10,007 bases of DNA from Ettlia oleoabundans (GCA_019693395.1 JAAMXP010005047.1:1-10007); one strand, 5' to 3'. Shown: positions 1 through 8,239, counted from the first letter of the stretch. Translations and numbers: made by a program. The notes: generated by a model not told the origin, from the letters alone.

Positions 1-253
1 GCCGCCCTTTTATTTATACCCTAATTAAATAATGCCCTAATAGATGGATGTGGGGCATGAGGGATGGAGGTGGGGGGTTGCGTGCATCCCAGATTGTTGA
101 TGACACCGAGCTTTCCTGTTCCAGCAGCGTTCCGTCAGCCGTCTCCCACTCTCTCTCTCTCCCCCCAAGTTTTGTACTGGCGTTTTATTTTTTCTGGGAT
201 GTGTGCCGCCCCAGGCCTGTCGTCGCTTATGTGACCATACGGGTGTAACAGAC

Positions 254-271
254 CAGCAGCAGCAGCAGCAG
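254..271 (+). repeat. (CAG)6 microsatellite
   Basis: Six perfect CAG triplets in the non-coding left flank. CAG/CTG runs recur across the window, both in coding (polyglutamine) and in intron sequence. Confidence 0.9.
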
Positions 272-463
272 CATCGGGGTAGATGGGGTTGATTTTGAGT
301 GGGCCAGATTGCCAGGAGGGGTGGCGGAGTTGGGGGGTTCCCGTCCATCGATATTTTGTTACATTGTTAGCAGTCCTAGTGTGTTGTTTCTCAATAAATC
401 CCAATGTTGAAAGACGAGAGATATGGCACTGTGCAGAGCTCTGCTGAGATATGGCGCGTTCGC

Positions 464-468
464 TTACA
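464..468 (-). promoter_or_regulatory. Candidate polyadenylation signal TGTAA for POLD3
   Basis: TGTAA on the minus strand, about 375 nt past the POLD3 stop. It is the first TGTAA found downstream of the stop; a second one is at 359-363. TGTAA is the prevalent polyadenylation signal of green-algal nuclear genes. The sequence alone does not show which is used. Confidence 0.45.
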
Positions 469-842
469 CGAGCCGTAGGGTTCGTAGGGTTTGGCGTTAT
501 CGGCGAACTTGCAGACCTTCGCGCCCTACTGTGGATCTTGCTGCCACGCTATGCACCCAGGACAGGCCCCTGGGGTATTGCCCACAGGTGCTGGGGTATT
601 GGCCTGCGGGTAGACTCAGTCGACTATGAAAGGGAGTCTGTGTGACATTGTGTTTGTCAAAATCAGAGTGTGAACCCACATAAGCGAAAAGCAATGGGAG
701 CCCCTGGGTCTGCGACAATGCAAAGATATAACTCCGACAGGTTCAAGGGAGTGTTGCTACAACGAGCCTTCTGCTGGGGGTTCAATGGACGATGTATGCA
801 CCAGGCCAGCGCAAACTCATTTTAAGTTGCGAAGGGCCATGG

Positions 843-3800
843 TTACTTTTTGGCAAAAAAGCTCATGATTCCTTTCTGACCGGGAGGTACCGCCTTGTTG
901 CTCTTTTTGCTGCCACCTGCAAACATGCATGGGTGCGAACGCGTCAGGGTAAAGAATAGGTGTGCTCAGCAGGTGGGCATCAGTGCCAACGGGCCGCATA
1001 AATTTCAACATCAAGCCAGGGCAACCAAACGCCGATTGCCGACTCCGCAAGCCGACGGCAGAAATCCACCCTTCGTTAACGCCCCTACCTGGACCCACTC
1101 CTGGCTTGGTGGCAGCAGGATTAGAGGGATTTGCAACCTGCATAAAAGAACAATTTGTACGAATTGGATGTGTAACTAGCACTAAATGTTGGTTACAAAC
1201 AGCAAGCATGCATGATAGGGCAAGCACCCCGCACACACCTGCTTTGCCGGCGATACCGCTTGTGCTGCCGGTACTGCCGCCGTTGTTGGCTGTTGTTGCT
1301 GCTGCTGGGGTGGTGAAGGTGCACCACCCTCATCCTCTGACATCTCTTCCACCGTCACTGCGTAACAATAACAAAAATACAAAAAAGGACCATGCCGATA
1401 AGCATCAGCTGACACTAGTGACTAGCAATCGATTGCAGTGGCTGGTTAAGGTAAGGGGCGACTCGTTGGCACACATAGCATGATACACCAGCAGGATTAG
1501 CCTGGGCACCCAGTACAGTGCGGCACCAAGCCACTCACTTGCTGCCAGTAATACACCATTGCAGCCCCTCCTCGCAACAACTAGCAGCCGCAAATGCAGA
1601 AAGCGGCCAAAGGACCTTCACACAGGCAAGCAGGCAGGCAGGCAGCCGGGCGAGCCGCCACACCCACCAATCTCCTCCTCTCCCTTGTGATTGTAGAACG
1701 ACTTGGTGACACGCCGCACACGCTTGGCGCCTGCAAAGAGCAGCAAGGTGCAGCAGCAGTGAAACCACTAGGTTTGTTTTGCCATAGAGTGCTGCGAGCG
1801 GCATCGCACAAGGCGGGAGAACACACCAAAGCATGGCCAGGAGCCGGGCATCCGTTGTGATAAATAGCTTGTGGGGAAAGAGAGCAATACAACAGCATCA
1901 GTAGCCGCGCAGCCGGCAAGCTCTATCACAATGCAGGCCCTGCCTAAAAGAGCAGTAGCAGCAGCAGCAGCGGCGGCCCCTCGCACACCTGGCTCATTTT
2001 CGCGCACTTTGACGGTGCCAAATTTGGTCCCCGCGGGCTGCTGCTGTGCCACTTGCTCTCCATCCTCGTCGGTCCCACCGCCGCACCGCTGCTCCTCTTG
2101 CTCCCGTTCTGCTTCCTTGGCTGGCTGCTTGCGCTTGTTGCCGCCCGCTGCTGCGCCGCCGCTTTTCTTGGCGCCTGCCTGGCTGCCACCTGCTGCTGCC
2201 TGCTTGCCGCTAGCGGCAGGCTTTTTGGCTTTTCCACGTTTAGCTGGCGGATTGGGCGCCTCATCTTCCTGACTGTCGCTTTCTTCCAACAGCTGCCGCG
2301 ACTTCTTGCCTGCACAGTATCACCAGGGGGCCCATCAGCGGCAGACCACATCAAACCATGCAATGCAACTGGGATGTCAGCAGCAAAAGACTAAACTAAG
2401 CAGCATGCCCAGCCTGGCTGCTCATAGCAGCGACTACAAAACTACTGAAAGTAACAGAACGCCAGGGGCGGTGTCAGAGACTCCCTGCCAGCCAGCGTTG
2501 TATGGCTGCCCCAAGACCTAAGGACCACCACAATTCCCAGTGTCGCTGCCAATGTCCCAACTCGCTATATGCGCTATATTTCCCACCCTTCGCCCACCCT
2601 TCGCAAATCTACCCCTCACACGCACCCTTGCCTGCCACCACTGCCGGCCTGTCTTCCTCATCGTCATCATCTGACCAACTGTCAGCTGACCCAGCGCTCA
2701 TCATCGCCGCCTGCTGCTTTGCAGCTGCCTGTTGTGCCGCAGCCGCCTTCTCTGCTGCAGCAGCAGCGTCCTTTGCTGCTTTTTGTGCAGCCGCCGCTTG
2801 CTTGGCTGCAGCCTTCTCCTTGTCTTTAGCTCCTGCCTTGTTCCACATCTTGGCCAGGCCGCCGCTGCCCTTCTTGGCGCCCCCAGGACTCCCACCCGCA
2901 TTGTTACCGCTGACAGCTGCAGCCTTTGCCGGCGAGCCCGCCTGCTTGCCAACTGCTGGAGGTGCTTGCGGCTGCGCCCGCACCTGTGCTGGCTTGGCAG
3001 AGGCTGGTTTGGCCGCTGCGGCCACTGGGGCACGGGCGGCGCTGCCGCCAGCCCCTGACGCAGGAGGTGCACGCCGAGCTGCCAGCGAGGGGTCGAAGCG
3101 CATGCCGGGGCACTGCACGGCGTTGAGCAGGTTTGAAGCCAGCGGGTTGTCCTCCGCCTCGGCTGCAACAGGCAGGCAGCAGGCGCAGCAGCTGTGTGTT
3201 GGGTCAGGATAGACCGGGCAGACAGAAGGGTCGCAGAGCACCACAGTCCACTGCCTGCACCCACCTGCTGAGCTAACCAGCAGCTTGCGGAAGAGCTGCT
3301 CAGTCTGGGCGTAGTCAGTGGCATGAAGGTCGCCAGCATCCTGCAGGGGCAATGGGGGCAGGGGTTTACAAGTGCAGGTCGAGAAGTCATGAGAGGCAAA
3401 GTGTGAAAGCACGCTCTGTTGAAAAGGTGAGTTTTGTTCGTTGGTAAGTGGGCAGCTGAACCACAGGCTGCTAGCACATGCATCCCGCCAGACTGGCAGG
3501 CAACGTAGCAGTTGCTTTGGCACATCTGCCACTGCAAAGGCGCCTGCAGCCACTGCTGCCTGCCTACGACAGCACCCCTGCATGGCGGGCACCCCAGCCT
3601 GGCTGCCAACATGTGGGCCCAATAGCGTGATTACCACGGCGCTGCCACCCTCAGCTCACCTTGGGCACCCCTGGCTGTACCGAGTACACATGCATGCCAG
3701 TCACCACTTCCAACTTGGCCTTCTCAATCTCAAGCTGCAGAGCACAGGGAGGCGGTACAGAAAGCGGCGTAAGGAGGCGTATGTGGGTGATATGGGTAGA

Positions 3801-4711
3801 AGCAGAGGTGGCAGGTGGGGGCACGTAGAAACGCTGGCTGCAATATGGGAAGTAGCGAAAGCAGCAGCTCGCAGTGGTAATACAAACAGCAGCCATCGCG
3901 GCAACATGATCAATAAATTGTTCTGTGGTGCCACATGCCAGGTATCGGCCATCCCCCACCTTTGCCTCCTCCCATTTGTCTGTGTTGAACCACACAGCAG
4001 GAGCAGCGCGCTTGATGCCTCACCTGCTGCCCCTCTACCACCCGCACTACGTGCCGTGCCGCTTCCCCCGCCTCGCTGGTCCAGCCGCTGAGCAAGAAGG
4101 TGGCCTTCACCTTCTGCTTGCAGGAAGGAAGGGAGGCAGGGATCACACAGGGATGCAACACAAGTGGGTGGTGAAGCTGGGTACGGCACGGGCAAAGAGC
4201 GTGCCGCGAGTGGGGCAGTTGGCTTTTACCTACCGGCAAACCCGCAATCAAAGAAGATGCAACCTACCGCCACACACAGGCATCACCAAGCCAAGTGCAC
4301 TGCACTGTCGTGGATGCCCAAACACATGAGAGCAGAAACAGCCGGTCGCCTGGGCTTGCCTGCGGGTGGCGTGTGAGGAACTCAAAGAGGATTCGCTTGG
4401 ACGTGTCATAGGGCACGCTGTAATGGCGCCCGAGCCACTTGTAGGTGACAACCTGCAGCAGAAAGGTGGGCGAGGTTGGGCAGCCGGCAAGAACCAAAGG
4501 GAATTTCAAAGCCCCTGCGTGCGGAGCGGCAGCGGCTGGCAGATGTGGGACCACAGCATCCTAGCCGTTGCTGCTCCGGTTGATGTCGCTTCTGCATTCC
4601 GCGGTGTCCTTCGCCTTATAAGAGGCGACAGCGGAAGGGATTCACCTGCAGCTGGTCTCCTACAATGTCCTCGAGGTCCTTTAGTATGCCTGCCACGGTC
4701 AGCGGCGCCAT
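843..4711 (-). CDS. POLD3: DNA polymerase delta subunit 3 (POLD3/Cdc27/p66 homologue), complete, 11 exons
   Basis: Accessory subunit of replicative DNA polymerase delta in the nucleus. In this family the N-terminal winged-helix region binds the B subunit and the C-terminus binds PCNA. Exons (minus strand): 4711-4646, 4452-4360, 4113-4024, 3734-3660, 3340-3265, 3162-2626, 2309-1989, 1730-1668, 1357-1239, 1137-1089, 916-843; they total 1563 nt, or 520 residues plus stop (human POLD3 is 466). Seen: VVTYKWLGRHYSV (residues 23-35), KATFLLSG (56-63), HVYSVQPG (98-105), DLHATDY (112-118) and LLNAVQC (145-151) follow the family N-terminus in order. A low-complexity middle follows, with an Ala/Lys-rich helix (251-286), acidic SDDDDEED (297-304) and EESDSQEDE (321-329), basic PAKRGKAKKP (334-343), then AKRVRRVTKSFYN (421-433). 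PIP box QKGIMSFF is 510-517. Start: first ATG before LKDLEDIVGDQLQ. Most donors are GT; exon 2 seems to use GC. Identity very sure; some junctions less so. Confidence 0.93.
855..878 (-). other. C-terminal PIP box (PCNA-binding motif) of POLD3
   Basis: The last exon encodes QKGIMSFF followed by AKK and a stop. It fits the PIP consensus Q-x-x-hydrophobic-x-x-aromatic-aromatic at every key position (Q510, I513, F516, F517), with the basic tail usual for strong PCNA binders. Human POLD3 also ends in such a motif, which supports both the gene identity and the last-exon assignment. Confidence 0.93.
1358..1667 (-). other. POLD3 intron 8 (310 nt)
   Basis: Runs from donor G|GTGGGT to acceptor CAG|TGACGG, phase 1. 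It joins ...GEEEI to VTVEEMSEDE. A GGCA-type tetranucleotide run lies at about 1623-1645, near the donor. Nothing else was recognised in it. Confidence 0.75.
1623..1645 (+). repeat. Short (CAGG/GGCA)n microsatellite
   Basis: An imperfect run of CAGG tetranucleotides with one AAG interruption, inside POLD3 intron 8. Confidence 0.75.
2310..2625 (-). other. POLD3 intron 6 (316 nt)
   Basis: Donor G|GTGCGT and acceptor TGTGCAG|GC, phase 1. It joins ...AVVAGK to GKKSRQLLEE. No other feature was seen in it. Confidence 0.75.
3341..3659 (-). other. POLD3 intron 4 (319 nt)
   Basis: Donor AAG|GTGAGC and acceptor CTGCAG|GAT, phase 0. It joins HVYSVQPGVPK to DAGDLHATDY, restoring the conserved family stretch. 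No other feature was seen in it. Confidence 0.85.
4114..4359 (-). other. POLD3 intron 2, probable GC-AG intron
   Basis: The exon 2 reading ends ...FEFLTRHPQ and the next conserved block starts KVKATFLLSG. The junction that restores family spacing uses CAG|GCAAGC as donor and AAGCAG|AAG as acceptor (246 nt, phase 0). CAG|GCAAG is the strong consensus of GC-AG introns. The best phase-0 GT alternative I see is ACA|GTGCAG near 4306-4303; it would insert 19 residues into the conserved fold. Confidence 0.68.
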
Positions 4712-5216
4712 CGGCACCGCTGATGGCTACTGCGTACTTGGCAGCGACACAGGGAGCACTGGCTGTCAGGGATCGCTTTGAAGTTGAGTGTCCGCAGGCG
4801 CGGAGGAGTTGTTTAGCTGCGATTGCTGTGCAAAGTGTTGAGCAGAGTGCGGAGCTGAGTATGCGACCGGGTTTTGCGGCGGCTACATCAAGCGGCAGAT
4901 GCCAACTCAGCACCGCAGCCCACGCTGCCGCCTCCCGCCACTAGTTGGTTGAGACCACTTTTGTCATAAGCTTTTGCGGGCCCATGCACACCGACCTCAC
5001 GATGATCATCCAAGTATGTTGTTTCATTGGAAATTAAGCACGGTGTGTGGCTTGCAGAGCTTATGCCCGGGAGGTCCTGCCCGGGTGCCTGGCGAGCAGG
5101 CAGGGTGACCTTCATTGCATTTCATGTCTTGCTACTACCTTTCACAGGTGGTTCCGTTACTAGAGGACGTAAAGCAATGATCTGTAGGATGATGGGTGCA
5201 TGCAACAGGCCGTTCT
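4712..5216. other. Spacer: fibrillin 3' end and POLD3 5' flank
   Basis: 505 bases between the fibrillin stop and the POLD3 start, both on the minus strand. It must hold the fibrillin 3' UTR and the POLD3 promoter. I found no TGTAA on the minus strand here, so fibrillin probably uses a variant signal. Two copies of TGCCCGGG (5064-5071, 5078-5085) and two of TTTTGCGG (plus strand, 4872-4879 and 4972-4979) are present. No gene was seen; the long plus-strand reading frame 4366-4944 runs across POLD3 exons 1 and 2 and has no family features. Confidence 0.55.
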
Positions 5217-7689
5217 TCAGTGTGCCTCCCCCTGCTGCGGCTGTTCTCGTGTGAAGATGAAGGTGCCGCCGTTCCCCTGCGCCCGCCCTATCAGCATGTC
5301 CTCGTCTGTGATGGGGGTCAAACAGCAGAAGCAGCTGAAGCAAAAACTAGTCAAAAATAACGCATTTACTGGAACAACAACACAACAACGACATAATGAA
5401 ACCGTGGCAAAGCGAGATGCAAAAGGTCAGTGCAACATTGGCGGCTGCACCCAGTTCGAGCTGGGCCAACTGGCTAACTGGGAGTGACGTAAGATACGTT
5501 GAAAACCTGCTCCCACAGCCACACAAGAACAGCAGCTTTTGTTCGCTACCTTGCTGCAGGTACGCACCTAAGTAAGTCAGCATGTAGTTGATGCCCACTG
5601 GCCGCTGCTGGTTGCTGGTGGTGCCCGGTAGGCGAGACGTGAGCGGTATCCTGAGCGACAGCTGCACAACACGCAGTGCAGCATATAAATGGGCAGGCCC
5701 AGATTTTTGTGAAGCGTAGAAGCACACACAAGGCATATGTACAGACACACATAATAAACACACAAACAATAGTGGAGAATCTAGCAGCCCATGCTTGACC
5801 TGGAAGTCGGCAACTCTGCTAGCCAAGAGCAAACACACCCCCACCTGCTTCAGCGCCAGCAGCATCTGCTGGTTCCACCAGCCCCGCGGTAAGATGGGCG
5901 AGGCCAGAAGGTTCTGCAGCGCTGGGCTGAGCTCCACATCCTGAAAGCCGGCTTCCCTGCACCGCAGCCCAAGCAGCGTCAATGGTGACAGCAGCTCATG
6001 CCAGCCCAGCCCCAGCAGCAGTCGTAACCAGCAGCCCCATGACCGGCAGCGTCAACAGTCCTAGCACGGCCCACAGGGCCGACGTCAGTTGCAGGAGCTG
6101 TCTTAGAACATCGTGCTGCTGGTCCACATGCCTGGCTGACGAGCTAAGCAAGCAGCAACAGCAAACGTAGGCGCCGCCAGCAACAGCAGGCAGCAGCAGC
6201 AAAAGCAGTATGTCCACCCAGAGGGCTACCCAGGTAGGTTGCGGTAATCAACCAGCCAGACAGCCAGCCAGACAGCCACAGCCAGCCATGCAGCCACCCA
6301 GTACGCTCACCTGAATGTTAGCGCAATGCTGCGTGCAGTACGTGCCTCGTATCCCGCTTCCACCACCAGCGTTAGCCCCAGCCCTAGCCCTGACTCATCC
6401 AGCAGCGGCAGCGGTGGTGGCGGCAGGTGGGCCTCAATAATGTTCTGCACCCGGCCCTCCTCTATTGAGCTGAACCGCTGGAAAATACGGCCGACCTGTG
6501 AGGAAATAGCAGGCAGGGACAGAAGAGGCAAGGGCAGGCATGGACGAGTGTCACCAACAAAGAATACTTTGCACGTAGGCAGACAAGCAGGCACAGCAAA
6601 GGCTGCGCAATACAAGTTTGCACGAGATCAGGCAGCTGGTCTAAGCTGCTGTGACTCAACTGTCTGGGCAGCAGACTAACCCCAATACAGCACTGCCCGC
6701 AACCGTGCCCTGGAATGGATTGCAATGCGCACTTTGAGCGGCGATGGCAGGCGCTGCGGCGCCACCAGCGGCAGCACATCACGGGCTGTGGTGAACTCCA
6801 GCCGCCATTTGCCTTCCAGCAACCCGAAGTCCAGCTCCACTCCGCTGCCATACGCCTCAACAGCTACCTGTAGCAGCAGGTAAGTAAGCAGGCAACAATG
6901 CGTCACAAGCGACACAGATGTCGCACACGGTCAATGGTTGATCAGCAGGAAAGCTGTCTGTTCAAGTGGTTGGTCTGTCGTAGAGAGCGTCGGGTTGTGA
7001 GTATTGGGTTGCCAGCGCAAAGAGGCTGAGGTTCATCCACACATGATGGCTGACGTGTTGCAAGTGAGTATGTGCATGCATGCAAAACTATCCACGTTTG
7101 TACACTTCCGCCCATTGGCACTGCACCCAAGCAGATTGTGATCAATCATGAAAAAATGCAGCACCCCGTGAGCATATAGGCCCACTGATGGCGACAAGGG
7201 ATGTGTCCTACCTGGGCCTCCTCCACCAAACCCCGCTCCAGGGCTTGCGCCTCCCCACCCCGTTGCGTGCCCGCCACCGCACTCAGCAGCCGCTGCTTTG
7301 CCTCTAAAAGACCTGCAGCCAGCCGCGCAGGTGACAACTACCAAGCGTGAGCCGCTTGTCGCCGGAAACTCGCCACCACCTTGTCGCCCAAACCGTCCCG
7401 CCGCCTGCCGCCAGAAAAAGTTACAATCTATGGCCTGGCACTAACCTGGCAGTGCACTGGTAGACACAGTGGCTTCCTGCATCGCAGCGGCTGCTTGAAC
7501 GACCCTAAATGACCGTCGCTGCTGCAGTCGCCTGCATGGCTCGCTGGCTCCAGGCCCGGTTTGCCACTCTGGGCAGTCAGGCGGGGGTTGGCGAAGGCGG
7601 CATCCCCAGAGGGCCCGCTCCTGCGGCGCGCGTGCTTGCGGGATCTGCTGCGACTGCTGCAAGAGGCTGCAACGCGCTGCAAGCGGCAT
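5217..7689 (-). CDS. PAP/fibrillin plastid-lipid-associated protein, complete, 7 exons
   Basis: Fibrillins coat plastoglobules and thylakoids and are linked to plastid lipid and prenylquinone metabolism and stress tolerance. Exons: 7689-7446, 7312-7212, 6867-6733, 6495-6311, 5956-5845, 5661-5568, 5305-5217; 960 nt, 319 residues. Seen: an Arg/Gln-rich, plastid transit-like N-terminus with a possible cleavage site near RVVQAAAA (62-69). The PAP domain spans about 83-315: LLEAKQRLLSAVAG (83-96), LLEGKWRLEFTTARDVLPL (131-149), VGRIFQRFSSIEEGRVQNI (161-179), SPALQNLLASPILP (232-245), GWWNQQ (247-252) and TYLDEDMLIGRAQGNGG (288-304). Spliced codons at all phase-1 and phase-2 junctions restore family residues, e.g. 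G+AC giving the Asp of YLDED. The subgroup is not assigned; the VGxIFQxF...TYLDEDMLxGR layout resembles the longer land-plant members. An in-frame ATG at 7845-7843 would add 52 residues, so the start is uncertain. Confidence 0.92.
5957..6310 (-). other. Fibrillin intron 4 (354 nt)
   Basis: Donor TTCAG|GTGAGC and acceptor GTGCAG|GGAAGC, phase 2. It joins SIALTF to REAGFQDVE. It holds a 12-bp tandem duplication (6252-6275) near the donor and several CTG-rich tracts that read as leucine-rich frames, but nothing supported as a gene. Confidence 0.8.
6252..6275 (+). repeat. 12-bp tandem duplication CCAGCCAGACAG x2
   Basis: Two perfect copies followed by a decayed third (CCACAGCCAGCC), inside fibrillin intron 4. 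Confidence 0.85.
6868..7211 (-). other. Fibrillin intron 2 (344 nt)
   Basis: Donor CAG|GTAGGA and acceptor CTACAG|GTAGCT, phase 0. It joins RGLVEEAQ to VAVEAYGSG. The only notable element is a 12-bp palindrome TGCATGCATGCA at 7073-7084. Confidence 0.8.
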
Positions 7690-7966
7690 CTTGACGGGTG
7701 GCGAGCGCGTTCCGCTGGAGCGAGGAGTGAGGCTTTGTGACCAGTCGGAGTGATAGTAACGGCCTGGATGCAGTGTCACGACGATCAAAACAGCCAGCAG
7801 CTGGCTTGCCTGGCGTTCTTGGTTTCGGCTTCCGCTGCCACGCATGCTGTGCTGCAGCAGGCGCCGCCGCCTCCTTTACCAGCCTCATGAAGTTATAGGA
7901 CGTAACACAGTACACAGGGGCTGCACTGCCTCTTCAACGACAGCTGAAAACCTTTAATTGATGGCC

Positions 7967-8239
7967 TACACCCACACAAGCCAGAGCCCACCTTCTGTTG
8001 AACAACCAACTATAGGCCTGGGTCTTCAAGCTTCATAAGCCAGAGATAAGTGATCTAAAAGCTGTGCAAGCCATTCAGTGAGAATTTACAAGCCTTGCAA
8101 GCCAGGAACGGTGGACTGTCACATTATGACGCCAGAAATGACGGATTACAAGCTTCGGAAGATCGAGATGATAGATTTACAAGCACTGGAAGCCAAGGTT
8201 GATGGATGTACAAGCTTGGAAGCCACAGAAGACGTCAAA
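7967..8239. repeat. Degenerate 31-bp tandem repeat (minisatellite) in the 3' UTR
   Basis: Units begin at 8025, 8056, 8087, 8118, 8147, 8178 and 8209, so the steps are 31, 31, 31, 29, 31 and 31. The plus-strand unit resembles TACAAGCTTGGAAGCCA followed by a purine/T stretch such as GAAATGATGGAT. An older copy is recognisable at 7967 with a decayed unit between. The last unit ends at 8239, directly against the stop codon of the helical-repeat gene. A 31-bp period shifts frame at every copy, so a coding origin is unlikely. Confidence 0.82.
8177..8181 (-). promoter_or_regulatory. Candidate polyadenylation signal TGTAA (first of three in the array)
   Basis: Minus-strand TGTAA 59 nt past the stop of the helical-repeat gene. 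Two further copies lie at 8146-8150 and 8086-8090, each at the same place within a 31-bp repeat unit. The unit starting at 8209 has TGTAC instead. Confidence 0.55.

Larger units (their letters stand above)
1..842. other. Region left of POLD3: its 3' UTR and flank, no supported gene
   Basis: No exon chain or recognisable protein was found on either strand. The right part must hold the POLD3 3' UTR. Visible features are a CAG x6 run at 254-271, a short CT run near 149-160, AATAAA at 393-398 and TGTAA at 244-248 (both plus strand), and a palindrome at 433-444 between two copies of GAGATATGGC. The plus-strand AATAAA and TGTAA could belong to a convergent gene lying left of the window, but no coding sequence shows this. 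Confidence 0.5.
7690..8239. other. Spacer: helical-repeat gene 3' end and fibrillin promoter side
   Basis: 550 bases without a supported gene. The right half is a degenerate 31-bp tandem array. The left part holds the fibrillin 5' UTR and promoter; a TATAA-like stretch (minus strand CCTATAAC, about 7892-7899) lies some 50 nt before the alternative ATG at 7845, but it is too weak to call. Confidence 0.5.

Noticed and set aside
474..491. Two tandem copies of CGTAGGGTT, reminiscent of algal/plant telomere repeats
   Set aside because: Only two 9-bp copies and the unit is not TTTAGGG or TTTTAGGG; not an interstitial telomere.
571..601. Direct repeat TGGGGTATTG twice, 21 bp apart
   Set aside because: Only two copies, no symmetry or context that suggests a function.
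962..1483. Plus-strand reading frame of 173 residues
   Set aside because: It overlaps POLD3 exons 9 and 10 and introns in antisense, with no motif.
1871..2272. Plus-strand reading frame of 133 residues
   Set aside because: Antisense of POLD3 exon 7, Cys/Leu/Ala-rich, no family features.
2502..3212. Plus-strand reading frame of 236 residues with Ala/Ser/Cys-rich sequence
   Set aside because: It is the antisense shadow of POLD3 exon 6; its composition is explained by the Ala/Lys/Gln codons on the other strand and it has no family features.
4366..4944. Plus-strand reading frame of 192 residues
   Set aside because: It overlaps POLD3 exons 1 and 2 in antisense and has no recognisable domain; it looks like a GC-driven open frame.
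4996..5031. Minus-strand reading NETTYLDD, like the fibrillin TYLDED motif, downstream of the fibrillin stop
   Set aside because: It was considered as an alternative last exon, but no acceptor and following GR-x-NGG sequence goes with it, and the real exon 7 supplies the full motif. Probably coincidence.
5996..6217. Minus-strand hydrophobic 73-residue frame starting MDILLLLLLP
   Set aside because: It lies inside fibrillin intron 4. The leucine runs come from CTG-rich tracts, and it does not join the flanking exons in frame.
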